Part shown: one piece after another, positions 32,983 through 41,403 of the stretch
Numbering within the stretch: the stretch's first letter is position 1
Layout of the letters: each line of letters opens with the position of its first letter
DNA from: Alphaproteobacteria bacterium UBA1301
GTDB taxonomy: Bacteria > Pseudomonadota > Alphaproteobacteria > Micropepsales > Micropepsaceae
Reading direction: 5' to 3'
Assembly (NCBI GenBank): GCA_002307725.1
Contig: DBUB01000007.1
Coordinates: 114,067 to 178,066 of the forward strand
DNA length: 64,000 nucleotides
The notes under the pieces: generated by a model
Database searches by the model: none
Told to the model about the DNA's origin: nothing
The model's input: the letters and a program-made list of their open reading frames with translations, nothing else
Translations under genes and position numbers: made by a program

Positions 32983-33915
32983 CTACCGTCTCGCCTTGCG
33001 ATCCCGCAGCAGCTTGCGCAATCGCGCGATGGCTTTTTCGTTGCGCATCTGCAGCGAATCTTCGTCGGGGTTGTCGGCGAAGCGTTCGTCTTCCACGACG
33101 ATCTCAAGCCCGCCGCCGGAATTGGTTTTGAGGCGCAGGGTGGTGCGTTTGCCGGTCGGCAGCACCGCGGCTTGTTCGGAGAACAGCGGCCCGTATTTCT
33201 CCGCCATGTCGCCGGGCAGGCTCATCGACCATTGCTGCATCAGCTCGAATTCGTCGGCAGCAGGGGGCATGGTCTGTTTTTCGATCTGCAACGAAACGAT
33301 GTCCTGCCAGAAAAATTCCTCGATGATTTCGTTGAGCGGTACGCCGCTGAGCAAGTCGAGATCGCATTGATAGGCGATCAAATGATCTTTGGTAAAATGC
33401 AGGATGGTGAGGCAGGGCGGGGTGAAACGGGTGATGCCGTCGGTGCCGACCTTGACCTTGAAGCGCCAGGATTGCGGCAGGTTGCCGTCGTCGTGGCTGC
33501 GGCTGACTTTCAAATTCTTGAACCGCGGCAGGCCGGCGATGACGATGGGATGATCAGGGTCGATCAGATCGGCGGCGTTGAGCGCGGCGTCTTGCGAGAC
33601 ATCGGCGACCAGCGTCTCGAAATCCTCATCGCGCCAGATGTCGATGTCGACGTCGTCGGCGCGCTGGGCCCGCTCGTTGAACGAGACCCACGCCACCGCG
33701 AACAAGATCACCGCCAGAATCGCCGCCGCACCGGTCGCGTAAAACGACAGTTCGAAATAGGCACAGGTGAGCATCGCGGCCAAGCACAGCACGCCTGCGG
33801 CCGCAAAAAGCCACGGCGCCGGTCCTTTGTCCGGCTCGAAATACTGCCGGATCATCGCGCGCTTGATCTGCTCGTCGCTTTTCTGCGGACCGAACCAATC
33901 CCCGAAAGTGCCCAT
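32983..33915 (-). CDS. Inner-membrane protein of unknown function
   Basis: A 310-residue protein not assigned to a named family. A short acidic/basic N-terminal segment (MGTFGDWFGPQKSDEQIKRAM) is followed by two transmembrane helices at about 33-50 and 57-75 (APWLFAAAGVLCLAAMLTCAY; YATGAAAILAVILFAVAWV), then a soluble domain with SRSHDDGNLPQSWRFKVKVG and FFWQDIVSLQIEKQTM and a basic C terminus (IARLRKLLRDRKARR). The long soluble part is probably cytoplasmic. The start follows GGAGGGG. It is 11 bases from the upstream gene on the same strand, so the two may be co-transcribed. Confidence 0.75.
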   Translation of the reverse strand: MGTFGDWFGPQKSDEQIKRAMIRQYFEPDKGPAPWLFAAAGVLCLAAMLTCAYFELSFYATGAAAILAVILFAVAWVSFNERAQRADDVDIDIWRDEDFETLVADVSQDAALNAADLIDPDHPIVIAGLPRFKNLKVSRSHDDGNLPQSWRFKVKVGTDGITRFTPPCLTILHFTKDHLIAYQCDLDLLSGVPLNEIIEEFFWQDIVSLQIEKQTMPPAADEFELMQQWSMSLPGDMAEKYGPLFSEQAAVLPTGKRTTLRLKTNSGGGLEIVVEDERFADNPDEDSLQMRNEKAIARLRKLLRDRKARR

Positions 33916-33926
33916 TGCCCCCTCCG

Positions 33927-34445
33927 CTACGGCGCGCACCGTCCCGTGCCACGCGTATAGACCCGGCTGGCGTGAAACGCATCGCCGTCGTCGGTGCCGT
34001 CAGCGATTTCGGTCATCATAGCGCCGTCGTCGGTGAGTGTGCGCATCGCAGTGGCGTGTACCGTCCCTTTGGTCACCACCACATACCGCTGCGCGTCGAT
34101 GCGCGTGAAAGCTGCCGTGCCGCCCGCCCCATCGGAATGATCGCCGCCATCGAAGGCAAATACGCCATCCTGGCGCGTGAGATGTCCGTCCGCGTTCACG
34201 CGCATGCCGGTCAGCCGGAACTTGCCGCCCCCGAGATCTTCCAGCGCCATCACCGCGCAGCGTTCACTGCCCGTGGACTGCGCTGCCTCCAGCGTGAAGC
34301 TGCCGAACACCGGGTCGGCCGCCGCAGCCGCCGTCGCCATCAGCACTGCCGCAAGGGCAACAGTGCTAAAGTTTCGACTCGATCGGCACGCCCGGCTGGT
34401 TTTTGGAACTGTGGATCGACAGGGCCGTCTTGACGCTCGCGACAT
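33927..34445 (-). CDS. Small exported protein of unknown function
   Basis: The mature part (ADPVFGSFTLEAAQSTGSERCAVM to the C terminus, about 130 residues) looks like a secreted beta protein with two Cys that could form a disulphide. The hydrophobic stretch FSTVALAAVLMATAAAAA gives a signal peptide only if translation starts upstream of the ATG at 34340, because no other ATG or GTG supplies an n-region. The ATG at 34445 gives an Arg-rich n-region and overlaps the 3' end of the AsnC-family gene by 80 bases. I report the longer form, but the start is uncertain. Confidence 0.55.
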   Translation of the reverse strand: MSRASRRPCRSTVPKTSRACRSSRNFSTVALAAVLMATAAAAADPVFGSFTLEAAQSTGSERCAVMALEDLGGGKFRLTGMRVNADGHLTRQDGVFAFDGGDHSDGAGGTAAFTRIDAQRYVVVTKGTVHATAMRTLTDDGAMMTEIADGTDDGDAFHASRVYTRGTGRCAP

Positions 34446-34845
34446 TTTTTTCCGCCGTCAGCACTTCCGTGATGAAGCTTTGGAAGCTGGACAAGTCCTT
34501 GGCCACGATCTTCAGGATGAAATCGACTTCCCCCGACAGCATGTAGCACTCGCGTACATTCGGCCAGGAGCGAACATGCTCCTCGAATTGCTTGAGGTCG
34601 TGATCGTGCTGGCTGTCGAGGCCGACGAAGGCAAACCCGGTGACCTCGAAGCCCAACGACTTGGGATCGAGATCGGCGTGATAACCTTGAATGTAACCGG
34701 CCTTTTCCAGCGCCCGCATGCGGCGGAGGCATGGCGGGGCGGTGATCTTGGCCCGGCGGGAGAGTTCGACATTGGTGATGCGACCGTCAGCCTGAAGTTC
34801 GGCCAGGATCTTGAGGTCGATGGAATCGAGCTTATGGTGCTCCAA
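34366..34845 (-). CDS. Lrp/AsnC-family transcriptional regulator
   Basis: A 159-residue Lrp/AsnC regulator. The winged helix-turn-helix is LDSIDLKILAELQADGRITNVELSRRAKITAPPCLRRMRAL, and the RAM effector domain follows (VTGFAFVGLDSQ, VRECYMLSGEVDFILKIVAKDLSSFQSFI). Such proteins bind DNA as octamers and respond to amino acids. It diverges from trxB across a 220-base region, so control of trxB or self-control is possible. The effector amino acid cannot be told. Confidence 0.93.
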   Translation of the reverse strand: MEHHKLDSIDLKILAELQADGRITNVELSRRAKITAPPCLRRMRALEKAGYIQGYHADLDPKSLGFEVTGFAFVGLDSQHDHDLKQFEEHVRSWPNVRECYMLSGEVDFILKIVAKDLSSFQSFITEVLTAEKNVASVKTALSIHSSKNQPGVPIESKL

Positions 34846-35065
34846 GGGCTTCCCCGAAATATTCTGTCTCGGCGCATTTGTACTCCGGGAACCGGGTAAT
34901 ACGCAATAATATGTCGAGAAACGCCTCGCCGCAGGGTGAGGGCATTTTCGCCGTCAACCCTGCGCACTTGCCCCGGCTTGACCTTTTTCAGGGCAATCCC
35001 GATATCTGCCTTGGGATTGCCGGAACCTTGAGTCCGGCCTGCAATGAAAGCGTCATCTGGTGTCC

Positions 35066-36001
35066 ATGCATTCGAAAGTCATCATCCTGGGCAGCGGCCC
35101 GGCCGGCTGCACCGCCGCGATTTACGCCGCCCGCGCCATGCTCAATCCCGTCGTGATTGCTGGTTTGCAGCCGGGCGGGCAGCTCACCATCACCACCGAA
35201 ATCGAGAATTTTCCGGGATTTGCCGATCCCATCCAGGGGCCATGGCTGGTGCAGCAGATGGAAGAGCAGGCCAAAAAGCTGGGGACAACTTTCGTCAGCG
35301 ATGTGGTCACGGCCGTGGACCTCAAACAGCGCCCATTCATCCTGACCGGGGATTCCGGCGAGATTTACACCTGCGACACCTTGATCATCGCCACCGGCGC
35401 CCAAGCCAACTGGCTGGGTCTGCCGTCCGAGGAGAAATTCCAGGGATCGGGCGTGTCAGCTTGCGCCACCTGTGACGGCTTTTTCTATCGTGGCAAGAAC
35501 GTTGCGGTGGTCGGTGGCGGCAATACGGCGGCGGAAGAGGCGCTGTTCCTGACCAATTTCGCCGATAAGGTGACATTGGTGCACCGTCGCGGCGAGCTGC
35601 GCTGCGACAAGACCAATTTGGCGCGGCTGGAAGGCCACCCCAAGATCAAAATCGCCTACGACCGCGAGATCGACGAGGTGGTCGGTACCGAGGACCCCAA
35701 GGGTGTTACCGGTGTCGTCCTCAAGAACCGCAAGACCGGCAAGAAGAGCCGGATCAAGGTCGACGGTGTGTTCGTCGCCATTGGACACTCACCCGCCACT
35801 GAATTGTTCAAGGGGCAGGTGGAGATGGACGAATTCGGCTATATCAAGACGGCGCCCGATTCCACCCATACCAGCGTGGTTGGCGTGTTTGCGGCGGGGG
35901 ATGTCAAAGATCGCACTTTCCGCCAAGCAGTTACCGCGGCCGGGATGGGATGCATGGCGGCGCTGGAAGCCGAACGCTTCCTCAACGGCGCACACGGATA
36001 G
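35066..36001 (+). CDS. trxB: Thioredoxin reductase
   Basis: A 311-residue NADPH-dependent flavoprotein that reduces thioredoxin in the cytoplasm. FAD-binding GSGPAGCTAAIYAARA is at the N terminus, the redox pair CATC at 133-136, the NADPH site VVGGGNTAAEEALFL follows, and GVFAAGDVKDRTFRQAVTAAGMG closes the FAD site. I use the ATG at 35066; a GTG two codons earlier (35060) is also open. It is followed after 11 bases by a LysR-type regulator on the same strand. Confidence 0.97.
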   Translation: MHSKVIILGSGPAGCTAAIYAARAMLNPVVIAGLQPGGQLTITTEIENFPGFADPIQGPWLVQQMEEQAKKLGTTFVSDVVTAVDLKQRPFILTGDSGEIYTCDTLIIATGAQANWLGLPSEEKFQGSGVSACATCDGFFYRGKNVAVVGGGNTAAEEALFLTNFADKVTLVHRRGELRCDKTNLARLEGHPKIKIAYDREIDEVVGTEDPKGVTGVVLKNRKTGKKSRIKVDGVFVAIGHSPATELFKGQVEMDEFGYIKTAPDSTHTSVVGVFAAGDVKDRTFRQAVTAAGMGCMAALEAERFLNGAHG

Positions 36002-36012
36002 GCAGGTCGGGC

Positions 36013-36909
36013 ATGGATTGGGACAAGCTTCGCATCTTCCATGCGGTGGCGTCCGCCGGAAGTTTCACCCATGCCGGACAGATGCTGACTCTCAGCCAGT
36101 CGGCGGTCAGCCGCCAGATCAGCGCGCTTGAGGAAGAGATCAACACGCCGTTGTTTCAGCGCCACGCCCGTGGCCTGACGCTGACCGATGAAGGCGAGAT
36201 GCTGTACGCCGCGGTCTCGGACGTGCTGGCGCGTCTGGCGCAAGCCGAAGAGGCGCTCAAAAACGTCCATGATGCGCCGCGCGGCTCGCTGAAAGTGACG
36301 TCCACCCATGGCATCGGCTCCTATTGGCTGATTCCACGGCTCGGCAATCTCCTCAAGGAATGCCCAGAGCTGGAAGTGCATCTGATGCTGGAAGACCGCG
36401 AACTCGACTTGTCGCAGCGCGAAGCCGATGTCGCCATCCGCATGCGGGCGCCGGTACAGGCCGATCTGATCCAGCGCAAGCTGTTCACCGTCCACTATCA
36501 TGTTTACGCGGCGCAGGCATATCTCGACGTCCATGGCACGCCGCTGCGCTGCGAAGACCTCATCGACCACACCATCATTTCCTACGGCGAGACCGCGCCG
36601 GCCGAAGTGCGCGACATCAACTGGCTGGTCGAACAGTGCAAACGCACCGGACACAGCACCGGCAAGGGCCGCATCATCCGGATCAACAATGTGACGGGTG
36701 TGCTCAACGCTGCGCTGACTGGGCTAGGAATAGTTTCTATTCCCGATTACGTCGCCATCCGGTACCCCGAGCTCGTCCGCATTCTGCCCGATGTTCCGGG
36801 CCCGAGCTTCGATGTGCATTTGGTTTACGCGGATTCCTTGCGCCAATCCAAGCGGGTAGCGGCGTTCCGCGATTTTCTGGTCCACGAAGCCAAAGATTGG
36901 CATTACTGA
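36013..36909 (+). CDS. LysR-family transcriptional regulator next to trxB
   Basis: A 298-residue LysR-type regulator. The helix-turn-helix is in MDWDKLRIFHAVASAGSFTHAGQMLTLSQSAVSRQISAL, followed by the linker helix and a periplasmic-binding-protein-like effector domain (GSLKVTSTHGIGSYWL, VDVAIRMRAPVQADLIQ-like segment, FDVHLVYADSLRQSKRVAAF). The start at MDWDKL fits the family; the 21 residues upstream lie in trxB. It is probably expressed together with trxB. Downstream lie two strong hairpins. The target genes are not known. Confidence 0.92.
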   Translation: MDWDKLRIFHAVASAGSFTHAGQMLTLSQSAVSRQISALEEEINTPLFQRHARGLTLTDEGEMLYAAVSDVLARLAQAEEALKNVHDAPRGSLKVTSTHGIGSYWLIPRLGNLLKECPELEVHLMLEDRELDLSQREADVAIRMRAPVQADLIQRKLFTVHYHVYAAQAYLDVHGTPLRCEDLIDHTIISYGETAPAEVRDINWLVEQCKRTGHSTGKGRIIRINNVTGVLNAALTGLGIVSIPDYVAIRYPELVRILPDVPGPSFDVHLVYADSLRQSKRVAAFRDFLVHEAKDWHY

Positions 36910-37010
36910 CGCTTCGAGACGGCTTGAAACCGCTCCAATCGCACCTATCTAGAGTGCACGGCGGTTCTTCCCCCCAAGGACTTGCCGGGTGGCGGTATCT
37001 CCCGCCGCGA

Positions 37011-37110
37011 GAGCTGGGCAGCCCCCCGCCGCCCAGCTCGGCTCGCGCCCCAACCGCGCGAGCGATCCCAAGCAGAATTGCCGGAGCGCCCCCCGCTCCG
37101 GCAATTTTTT
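37011..37110 (+). terminator. Tandem hairpins, ending in an intrinsic terminator
   Basis: First hairpin: GAGCTGGGC (37011-37019) with GCCCAGCTC (37031-37039). Second: AATTGCCGGAGCG (37076-37088) with CGCTCCGGCAATT (37094-37106), 13 perfect pairs, followed by a T-run to 37110. The second ends the trxB-lysR transcript before lemA. The rest of the 300-base gap holds no supported gene. Confidence 0.85.
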
Positions 37111-37208
37111 GTATTAAGTGGGAGCCCTTTCGATTCGGTTGGTGAATTCGCGGGGGGCGATTTTGGTCTGGCGCGCATTTTCCAACTGCGCTTCGTGGGA
37201 GGTACCTG

Positions 37209-37805
37209 ATGTCGTTTTGGAAGAATTTTACCCGTCTCGCCGTCGTCGCTGCGCTGGGTGTGGGTCTTGCCGGCTGCGGCATCAACAAGATTCCAGCTCA
37301 GGATGAAAAGGTGAAAGCCGCCTGGAGCGAGGTGCAGAACCAATATCAGCGCCGCGCCGATCTGGTGCCGAATCTGGTCAACACGGTCAAGGGCTATGCC
37401 AAGCAGGAGTCGTCGGTCCTGACGGCGGTGACCGAAGCGCGCGCGAAAGCGACGCAGACCGTGCTCCCGGAAAAAGTCGCGACCGATCCGGAAGCCTTCA
37501 AGCAGTATGAGGCCAGCCAGGCGCGACTGTCGGGCGCTCTCGGCCGTCTCTTGGCGATCAGCGAGAATTATCCCGACCTCAAGTCGAACCAGAACTTCAT
37601 TGCCTTGCAGGCCCAGCTTGAAGGCACCGAGAACCGCATCACCGTGGCGCGCCGCGACTACATCCAGGAAGTGCAGGCGTTCAACACCATGCTGCGCACC
37701 ATTCCATCACGTTGGACGGCCTCGATCTTCTATCCGGAGTTGAAGCCCTATCCGAGCTTCACCACCACCGAGAAGAACCAGTCCGCCCCGACCGTATCGT
37801 TTTAG
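37209..37805 (+). CDS. lemA: LemA-family protein
   Basis: A 198-residue LemA-family protein with an N-terminal lipoprotein-like signal (GVGLAGCG) and a helical rod typical of LemA: WSEVQNQYQRRADLVPNLVNTVKGY, EARAKATQTVLPEKV, LKSNQNFIALQAQLEGTENRITVARRDYIQEVQAFN, ending FPELKPYPSF-like. It should lie on the periplasmic side of the inner membrane. It starts a three-gene unit with two TPM-domain genes, a common LemA neighbourhood. The exact biochemical role of the family is unsettled. Confidence 0.92.
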   Translation: MSFWKNFTRLAVVAALGVGLAGCGINKIPAQDEKVKAAWSEVQNQYQRRADLVPNLVNTVKGYAKQESSVLTAVTEARAKATQTVLPEKVATDPEAFKQYEASQARLSGALGRLLAISENYPDLKSNQNFIALQAQLEGTENRITVARRDYIQEVQAFNTMLRTIPSRWTASIFYPELKPYPSFTTTEKNQSAPTVSF

Positions 37806-37862
37806 TCCCGTTCGTTATGGCCGCCCTTGTGGCGGCCACAGCGAAATGGGAGAGGGTATCCT

Positions 37863-38615
37863 ATGCCCAAATTGTTCCGCAGCGTCGCTGCCGTCTTTTT
37901 TGCCGCCTTGTTTGTCGTCGTCGCAACGGCCGGCGTACACGCGGCGCTGTCGTTCCCGCCGCTCAGCGGCCGCGTCGTCGATGATGCCGGAATCTTAAGC
38001 GAACCGGCCAAGGACAAGCTCACCGCCTATCTCGCCGAGCACGAAAAACAGACCGGCAATCAGGTGGTCGTCGCCACGGTGAAAGACCTCGGCGGCACCG
38101 ATATCGCCGATTACGGCTATCAGCTCGGGCGCGCTTGGGGCATCGGCCAAAAGGGCAAGAACAACGGCGCCCTCATCATCGTCGCACCCAACAGCCACAA
38201 CGTGCGGATCGAGGTCGGTTATGGCCTCGAAGGTGATCTCACCGACGCCCAGTCCAAGCTGATCATTGAAAACGTGATGCTGCCAGCGTTCCGCAAGGGC
38301 GATTACAACGGCGGGGTGATCGCCGGGACGGTCAATGTCCTGCGTACCCTCGGCGGCAATCCCACCGGGGCGGAGGCGATCCCGCAGCCGCAGCAGAATG
38401 AAGGCTCGCCGCTCGGCGGCATTCCGTTCATTTTGATTATTGTCTTTTTGGTCGTGTTCGGGCGCCATTTGTGGCCGCTGCTCCTGCTCGGCGGGCTTGG
38501 CGGACTTGGCGGCGGCGGCGACGGCCGCGGCGGTTGGGGCGGTGGCTCCGGCGGCGGCGGATTTTCCGGCGGTGGCGGATCGTTTGGTGGCGGCGGCGCT
38601 TCGGGGAGCTGGTGA
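37863..38615 (+). CDS. TPM-domain membrane protein (YgcG family) with Gly-rich tail
   Basis: A 250-residue protein with a signal peptide (MPKLFRSVAAVFFAALFVVVATAGVHA), a TPM domain (VDDAGILSEPAKDKLTAYLAEHEKQTGNQVVVATVKDL, LIIVAPNSHNVRIEVGYGLEG), a transmembrane helix (FILIIVFLVVFGRHLWPLLL) and a C-terminal Gly/Ser-rich low-complexity tail ending GGASGSW. This is the usual layout of the YgcG/TPM_phosphatase family. The start follows GGGAGAGGG. Its stop codon overlaps the start of the next TPM gene by one base. Confidence 0.92.
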   Translation: MPKLFRSVAAVFFAALFVVVATAGVHAALSFPPLSGRVVDDAGILSEPAKDKLTAYLAEHEKQTGNQVVVATVKDLGGTDIADYGYQLGRAWGIGQKGKNNGALIIVAPNSHNVRIEVGYGLEGDLTDAQSKLIIENVMLPAFRKGDYNGGVIAGTVNVLRTLGGNPTGAEAIPQPQQNEGSPLGGIPFILIIVFLVVFGRHLWPLLLLGGLGGLGGGGDGRGGWGGGSGGGGFSGGGGSFGGGGASGSW

Positions 38616-39193
38616 TGCAAAAGATCACGAACGAACAGCGTGCGCGCCTGAAAACGGCGCTTGAGACGGCCGAGAAGCGCACGTCCGCGCACATCGCGGT
38701 GGCGACGGTTCCGATCAGCGACCGCTACAAGCTCTATCCTCTGGTCTACGGCGGCCTTGTGGGTGTGCTGGTGTTGGCAGTGCTGGCATTCTTCTGGCCG
38801 CACATGGCGCTGCGGAGTGCCTTCCTCATTACCATCATGGCCTCGGGCGCGGTGATGTTCCTGCTCGACATCTGGCCGCTACGGCTCGCGGTGGTGCCGC
38901 GCCATGCCAGGCTGTGGGAGTGCTGGGAGTTGGCGCATCGCGCCTTTGCCAGCCGTGTGTTGGCCCAGAACGACCGCAAAACCGGCATCCTGTTGTTCGT
39001 GTCGCTCGGCGAGCGTTACGTCGAAGTGGTGACTGATCGCGATGTCGATCGCCATATCCCGCAAACCGTGTGGGACGCGATCATCAAAGACTTCCTTGCC
39101 GAAGCCAAACAAGGCCGCGTCGGCGAAGGTCTGCCTAAGATGGTCGAAGCCGCGACCCAGGTTTTGGAGCAGCATTACCCGCCGGCGTCGTGA
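38615..39193 (+). CDS. Second TPM-domain membrane protein
   Basis: A 192-residue protein with an N-terminal TPM-like start (ALETAEKRTSAHIAVATVPISD), two transmembrane helices (LYPLVYGGLVGVLVLAVLAFF; SAFLITIMASGAVMFLLDIW) and a C-terminal TPM remainder (LVSLGERYVEVVTDRDVDRHIPQ-type segment, KMVEAATQVLEQHYPP). It overlaps the stop of the preceding TPM gene and completes the lemA-TPM-TPM set. In these families a soluble domain is split by the membrane segment, as here. Confidence 0.88.
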   Translation: MQKITNEQRARLKTALETAEKRTSAHIAVATVPISDRYKLYPLVYGGLVGVLVLAVLAFFWPHMALRSAFLITIMASGAVMFLLDIWPLRLAVVPRHARLWECWELAHRAFASRVLAQNDRKTGILLFVSLGERYVEVVTDRDVDRHIPQTVWDAIIKDFLAEAKQGRVGEGLPKMVEAATQVLEQHYPPAS

Positions 39194-39345
39194 CGCCTTT
39201 TTCTTTCCTCCCCCCCGGGGCGCCTCTGCCGCACTAGTTTACCCCGTAAGCGGTGGCGCATGGTGGCTATGCGAAACCGGATTCTTGCCGCACTAGGTGG
39301 GAGTTCCCAACCTTAGGGAAATTGGTTTTTGCGGGGAATTTTGTG

Positions 39346-41340
39346 ATGCGTATCGGGGTGGTAGCGGTTTTAACGGCATTGATGTGTTCGGCGGCGGCGG
39401 CCGATACGCCTGATCCGAGCGGCGTGCTGCAATATCCGGCATCGTTTTTCGCAACGGCCCGTCCCGCCACCGCCTATGACATGATCTCGCGCGTTCCCGG
39501 CTTTGTCTTCGATGACGGGGCTTCGGCGCGCGGCTTTGCCGGAACCGCCGGCAACGTCTTGATCGACGGCCAGCGCCCCACCTCCAAGACCAACGACCTT
39601 CAGGCGATTCTTTATCGCATTCCGGCCAGCGACGTCGAGCGCATCGAGCTGATCCGCGGTGGGGCACAAGGGATCGATATGCACGGTCAGTCGGTGGTGG
39701 CCAACGTGGTGCGCAAGACGACGGCGTCCACCCAGATCGTGGTGGATATCACCAACGACATCTGGACCGACGGCCACATGATGCCTGCCGCTTCGGTACA
39801 ACTCACCCACCGCACGGGTGCCGCCACCTACGAATTCGCGATCGAGACGTCGAACAGCTACGATGATTCTGTCGGTCACGGCTTCTACAACGTCACCGAT
39901 GTGGCGAGCGCCACGACCCGCCATTACGACATGCGCTACACCAACTGGGGTCTTGGCTGGATGACCACCGGCGCCGCCACGGTGCCGCTGTGGGGTGGAC
40001 AGTTCAAAGCCAATTTCACCGCTCAGGACAGTCCCGACCGCTCGACCAACACCTATCTCAGCAGCGGCGACGATTTCCTCATCACCGACAACTGGGATTC
40101 CAAGCGGGGCGAAATCGGCTTGCACTGGACCGGTCCTATCGCCAACGCCGAACTGGAAACCCTGGTTTTGCAGCGCTTCGGGCGTGACACCGATTATCAG
40201 GTCCAGGACGCGATCGGCGACTTCGAAACGTTTTGGCAGCGCAATCGAACGATGGAAAGCATCGCCCGCGCCACGGTGCGCTATCGCCCCAACGCGGCTC
40301 TCACCTTGGAAAGCGGTTGGGAAGGGGCCTACAACCAGCTTGAAGGCGTTTCGACCTATGTCGTCAACGGCAGCGACGTGGCGCTGCCGTCGGCCAATGC
40401 CAACGTCAATGAAAAGCGCACCGAACTGTTTGCCCAAGCGGTGTGGACCATCACGCCGCAGTGGAAACTGGAGGCGGGTTCGCGCTTCGAATATTCGGTG
40501 ATCAGCGACGAACTCCAGTCGCGCGAATTCTTCTATCCCAAGCCGCACGTGTTGCTGTCGTGGTCGCCGGCATCGGAAACGCAAGTTCGTCTACGGGCCG
40601 AGCGCGTCCTCGGCCAGCTCGATTTTTCCAATTTCGTTGCCAGCTCCAGTTTGACGTCGACCGGCGTCGGCGCCGGCAATCCCAATCTCGCCCCCGACCG
40701 CCACTGGCAATACGAACTGGCGTTCGAGCATCACTTCTGGGAGAAGGGGGCGATCTCGCTGTCGCTGCTGCATGAGGATATCTCAGGCGTGCTCGACTAC
40801 ATTCCGGTGGTGACTGCATCGGGCAGTTACTCGGCGCCGGGCAATATCGGCGGCGGCCACAAGAACGTCGTCGATCTCGAAACAACGCTGCCGCTCGACA
40901 AAATCGGCTTCACCGGCGGCCGATTCAAAACCCAGACCATATGGCGCCTCACCGGCGTGCGCGATCCGGCGACCGGCGAAACCCGACGCATTTCGGGTGT
41001 GCGTCCGCGCCAATTCAAGACCTGGCTGACCCAGGATATCGAAAGCCTGCAATCGACCTGGAGCGTGTTCGTCTTCACCGGCTGGAACGAAGGATCGTAC
41101 CGGCCGTTCCTGCAAAGCGAGCGCAAGGTGATCCCGACCTACATCGAGCTGCAATGGGACTACAAGCCGACGCCGCAATGGATGTTTTCGGTGGCCGCCA
41201 AGAATGTTGGCCGCTTCAGCTACGACAACGTGACCGCGTTTTATTCCGGCTTGCGCGGTTCGGCGGCGCCCACCGAGATCACCGAGTTCAATGTGAAGTC
41301 GCAGGCGCGGCTGTACGTCGAAATCCGCCGCACGTTCTGA
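39346..41340 (+). CDS. TonB-dependent outer-membrane receptor
   Basis: A 664-residue TonB-dependent receptor. A Sec signal (MRIGVVAVLTALMCSAAAAD) precedes a plug domain (FFATARPATAYDMISRVPGF, VLIDGQRPTSKTNDLQAIL, IPASDVERIELIRGGAQGID) and a beta barrel of about 22 strands that ends with Phe (VEIRRTF). The plug is of the short ISRVPGF type seen in proteobacterial receptors without a STN domain. Substrate is unknown: no siderophore or sugar genes adjoin it. The start at 39346 is the ATG at the signal peptide; the frame opens 93 bases earlier without similarity. A terminator lies beyond its stop. Confidence 0.9.
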   Translation: MRIGVVAVLTALMCSAAAADTPDPSGVLQYPASFFATARPATAYDMISRVPGFVFDDGASARGFAGTAGNVLIDGQRPTSKTNDLQAILYRIPASDVERIELIRGGAQGIDMHGQSVVANVVRKTTASTQIVVDITNDIWTDGHMMPAASVQLTHRTGAATYEFAIETSNSYDDSVGHGFYNVTDVASATTRHYDMRYTNWGLGWMTTGAATVPLWGGQFKANFTAQDSPDRSTNTYLSSGDDFLITDNWDSKRGEIGLHWTGPIANAELETLVLQRFGRDTDYQVQDAIGDFETFWQRNRTMESIARATVRYRPNAALTLESGWEGAYNQLEGVSTYVVNGSDVALPSANANVNEKRTELFAQAVWTITPQWKLEAGSRFEYSVISDELQSREFFYPKPHVLLSWSPASETQVRLRAERVLGQLDFSNFVASSSLTSTGVGAGNPNLAPDRHWQYELAFEHHFWEKGAISLSLLHEDISGVLDYIPVVTASGSYSAPGNIGGGHKNVVDLETTLPLDKIGFTGGRFKTQTIWRLTGVRDPATGETRRISGVRPRQFKTWLTQDIESLQSTWSVFVFTGWNEGSYRPFLQSERKVIPTYIELQWDYKPTPQWMFSVAAKNVGRFSYDNVTAFYSGLRGSAAPTEITEFNVKSQARLYVEIRRTF

Positions 41341-41344
41341 TCAC

Positions 41345-41382
41345 AAAAAGGGGCAGCGAACGCATTTCCCGTCCGCTACCCC
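41345..41382 (-). terminator. Intrinsic terminator of the EF-G-like gene
   Basis: GGGG-C-AGCG (41350-41358) pairs with CGCT-A-CCCC (41374-41382), with one mismatch; on the minus strand it is followed by TTTTT. It stands between the convergent TonB receptor and EF-G-like genes and may serve both. Confidence 0.7.
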
Positions 41383-41403
41383 ACTTCGCACATCGCTATT
41401 TGC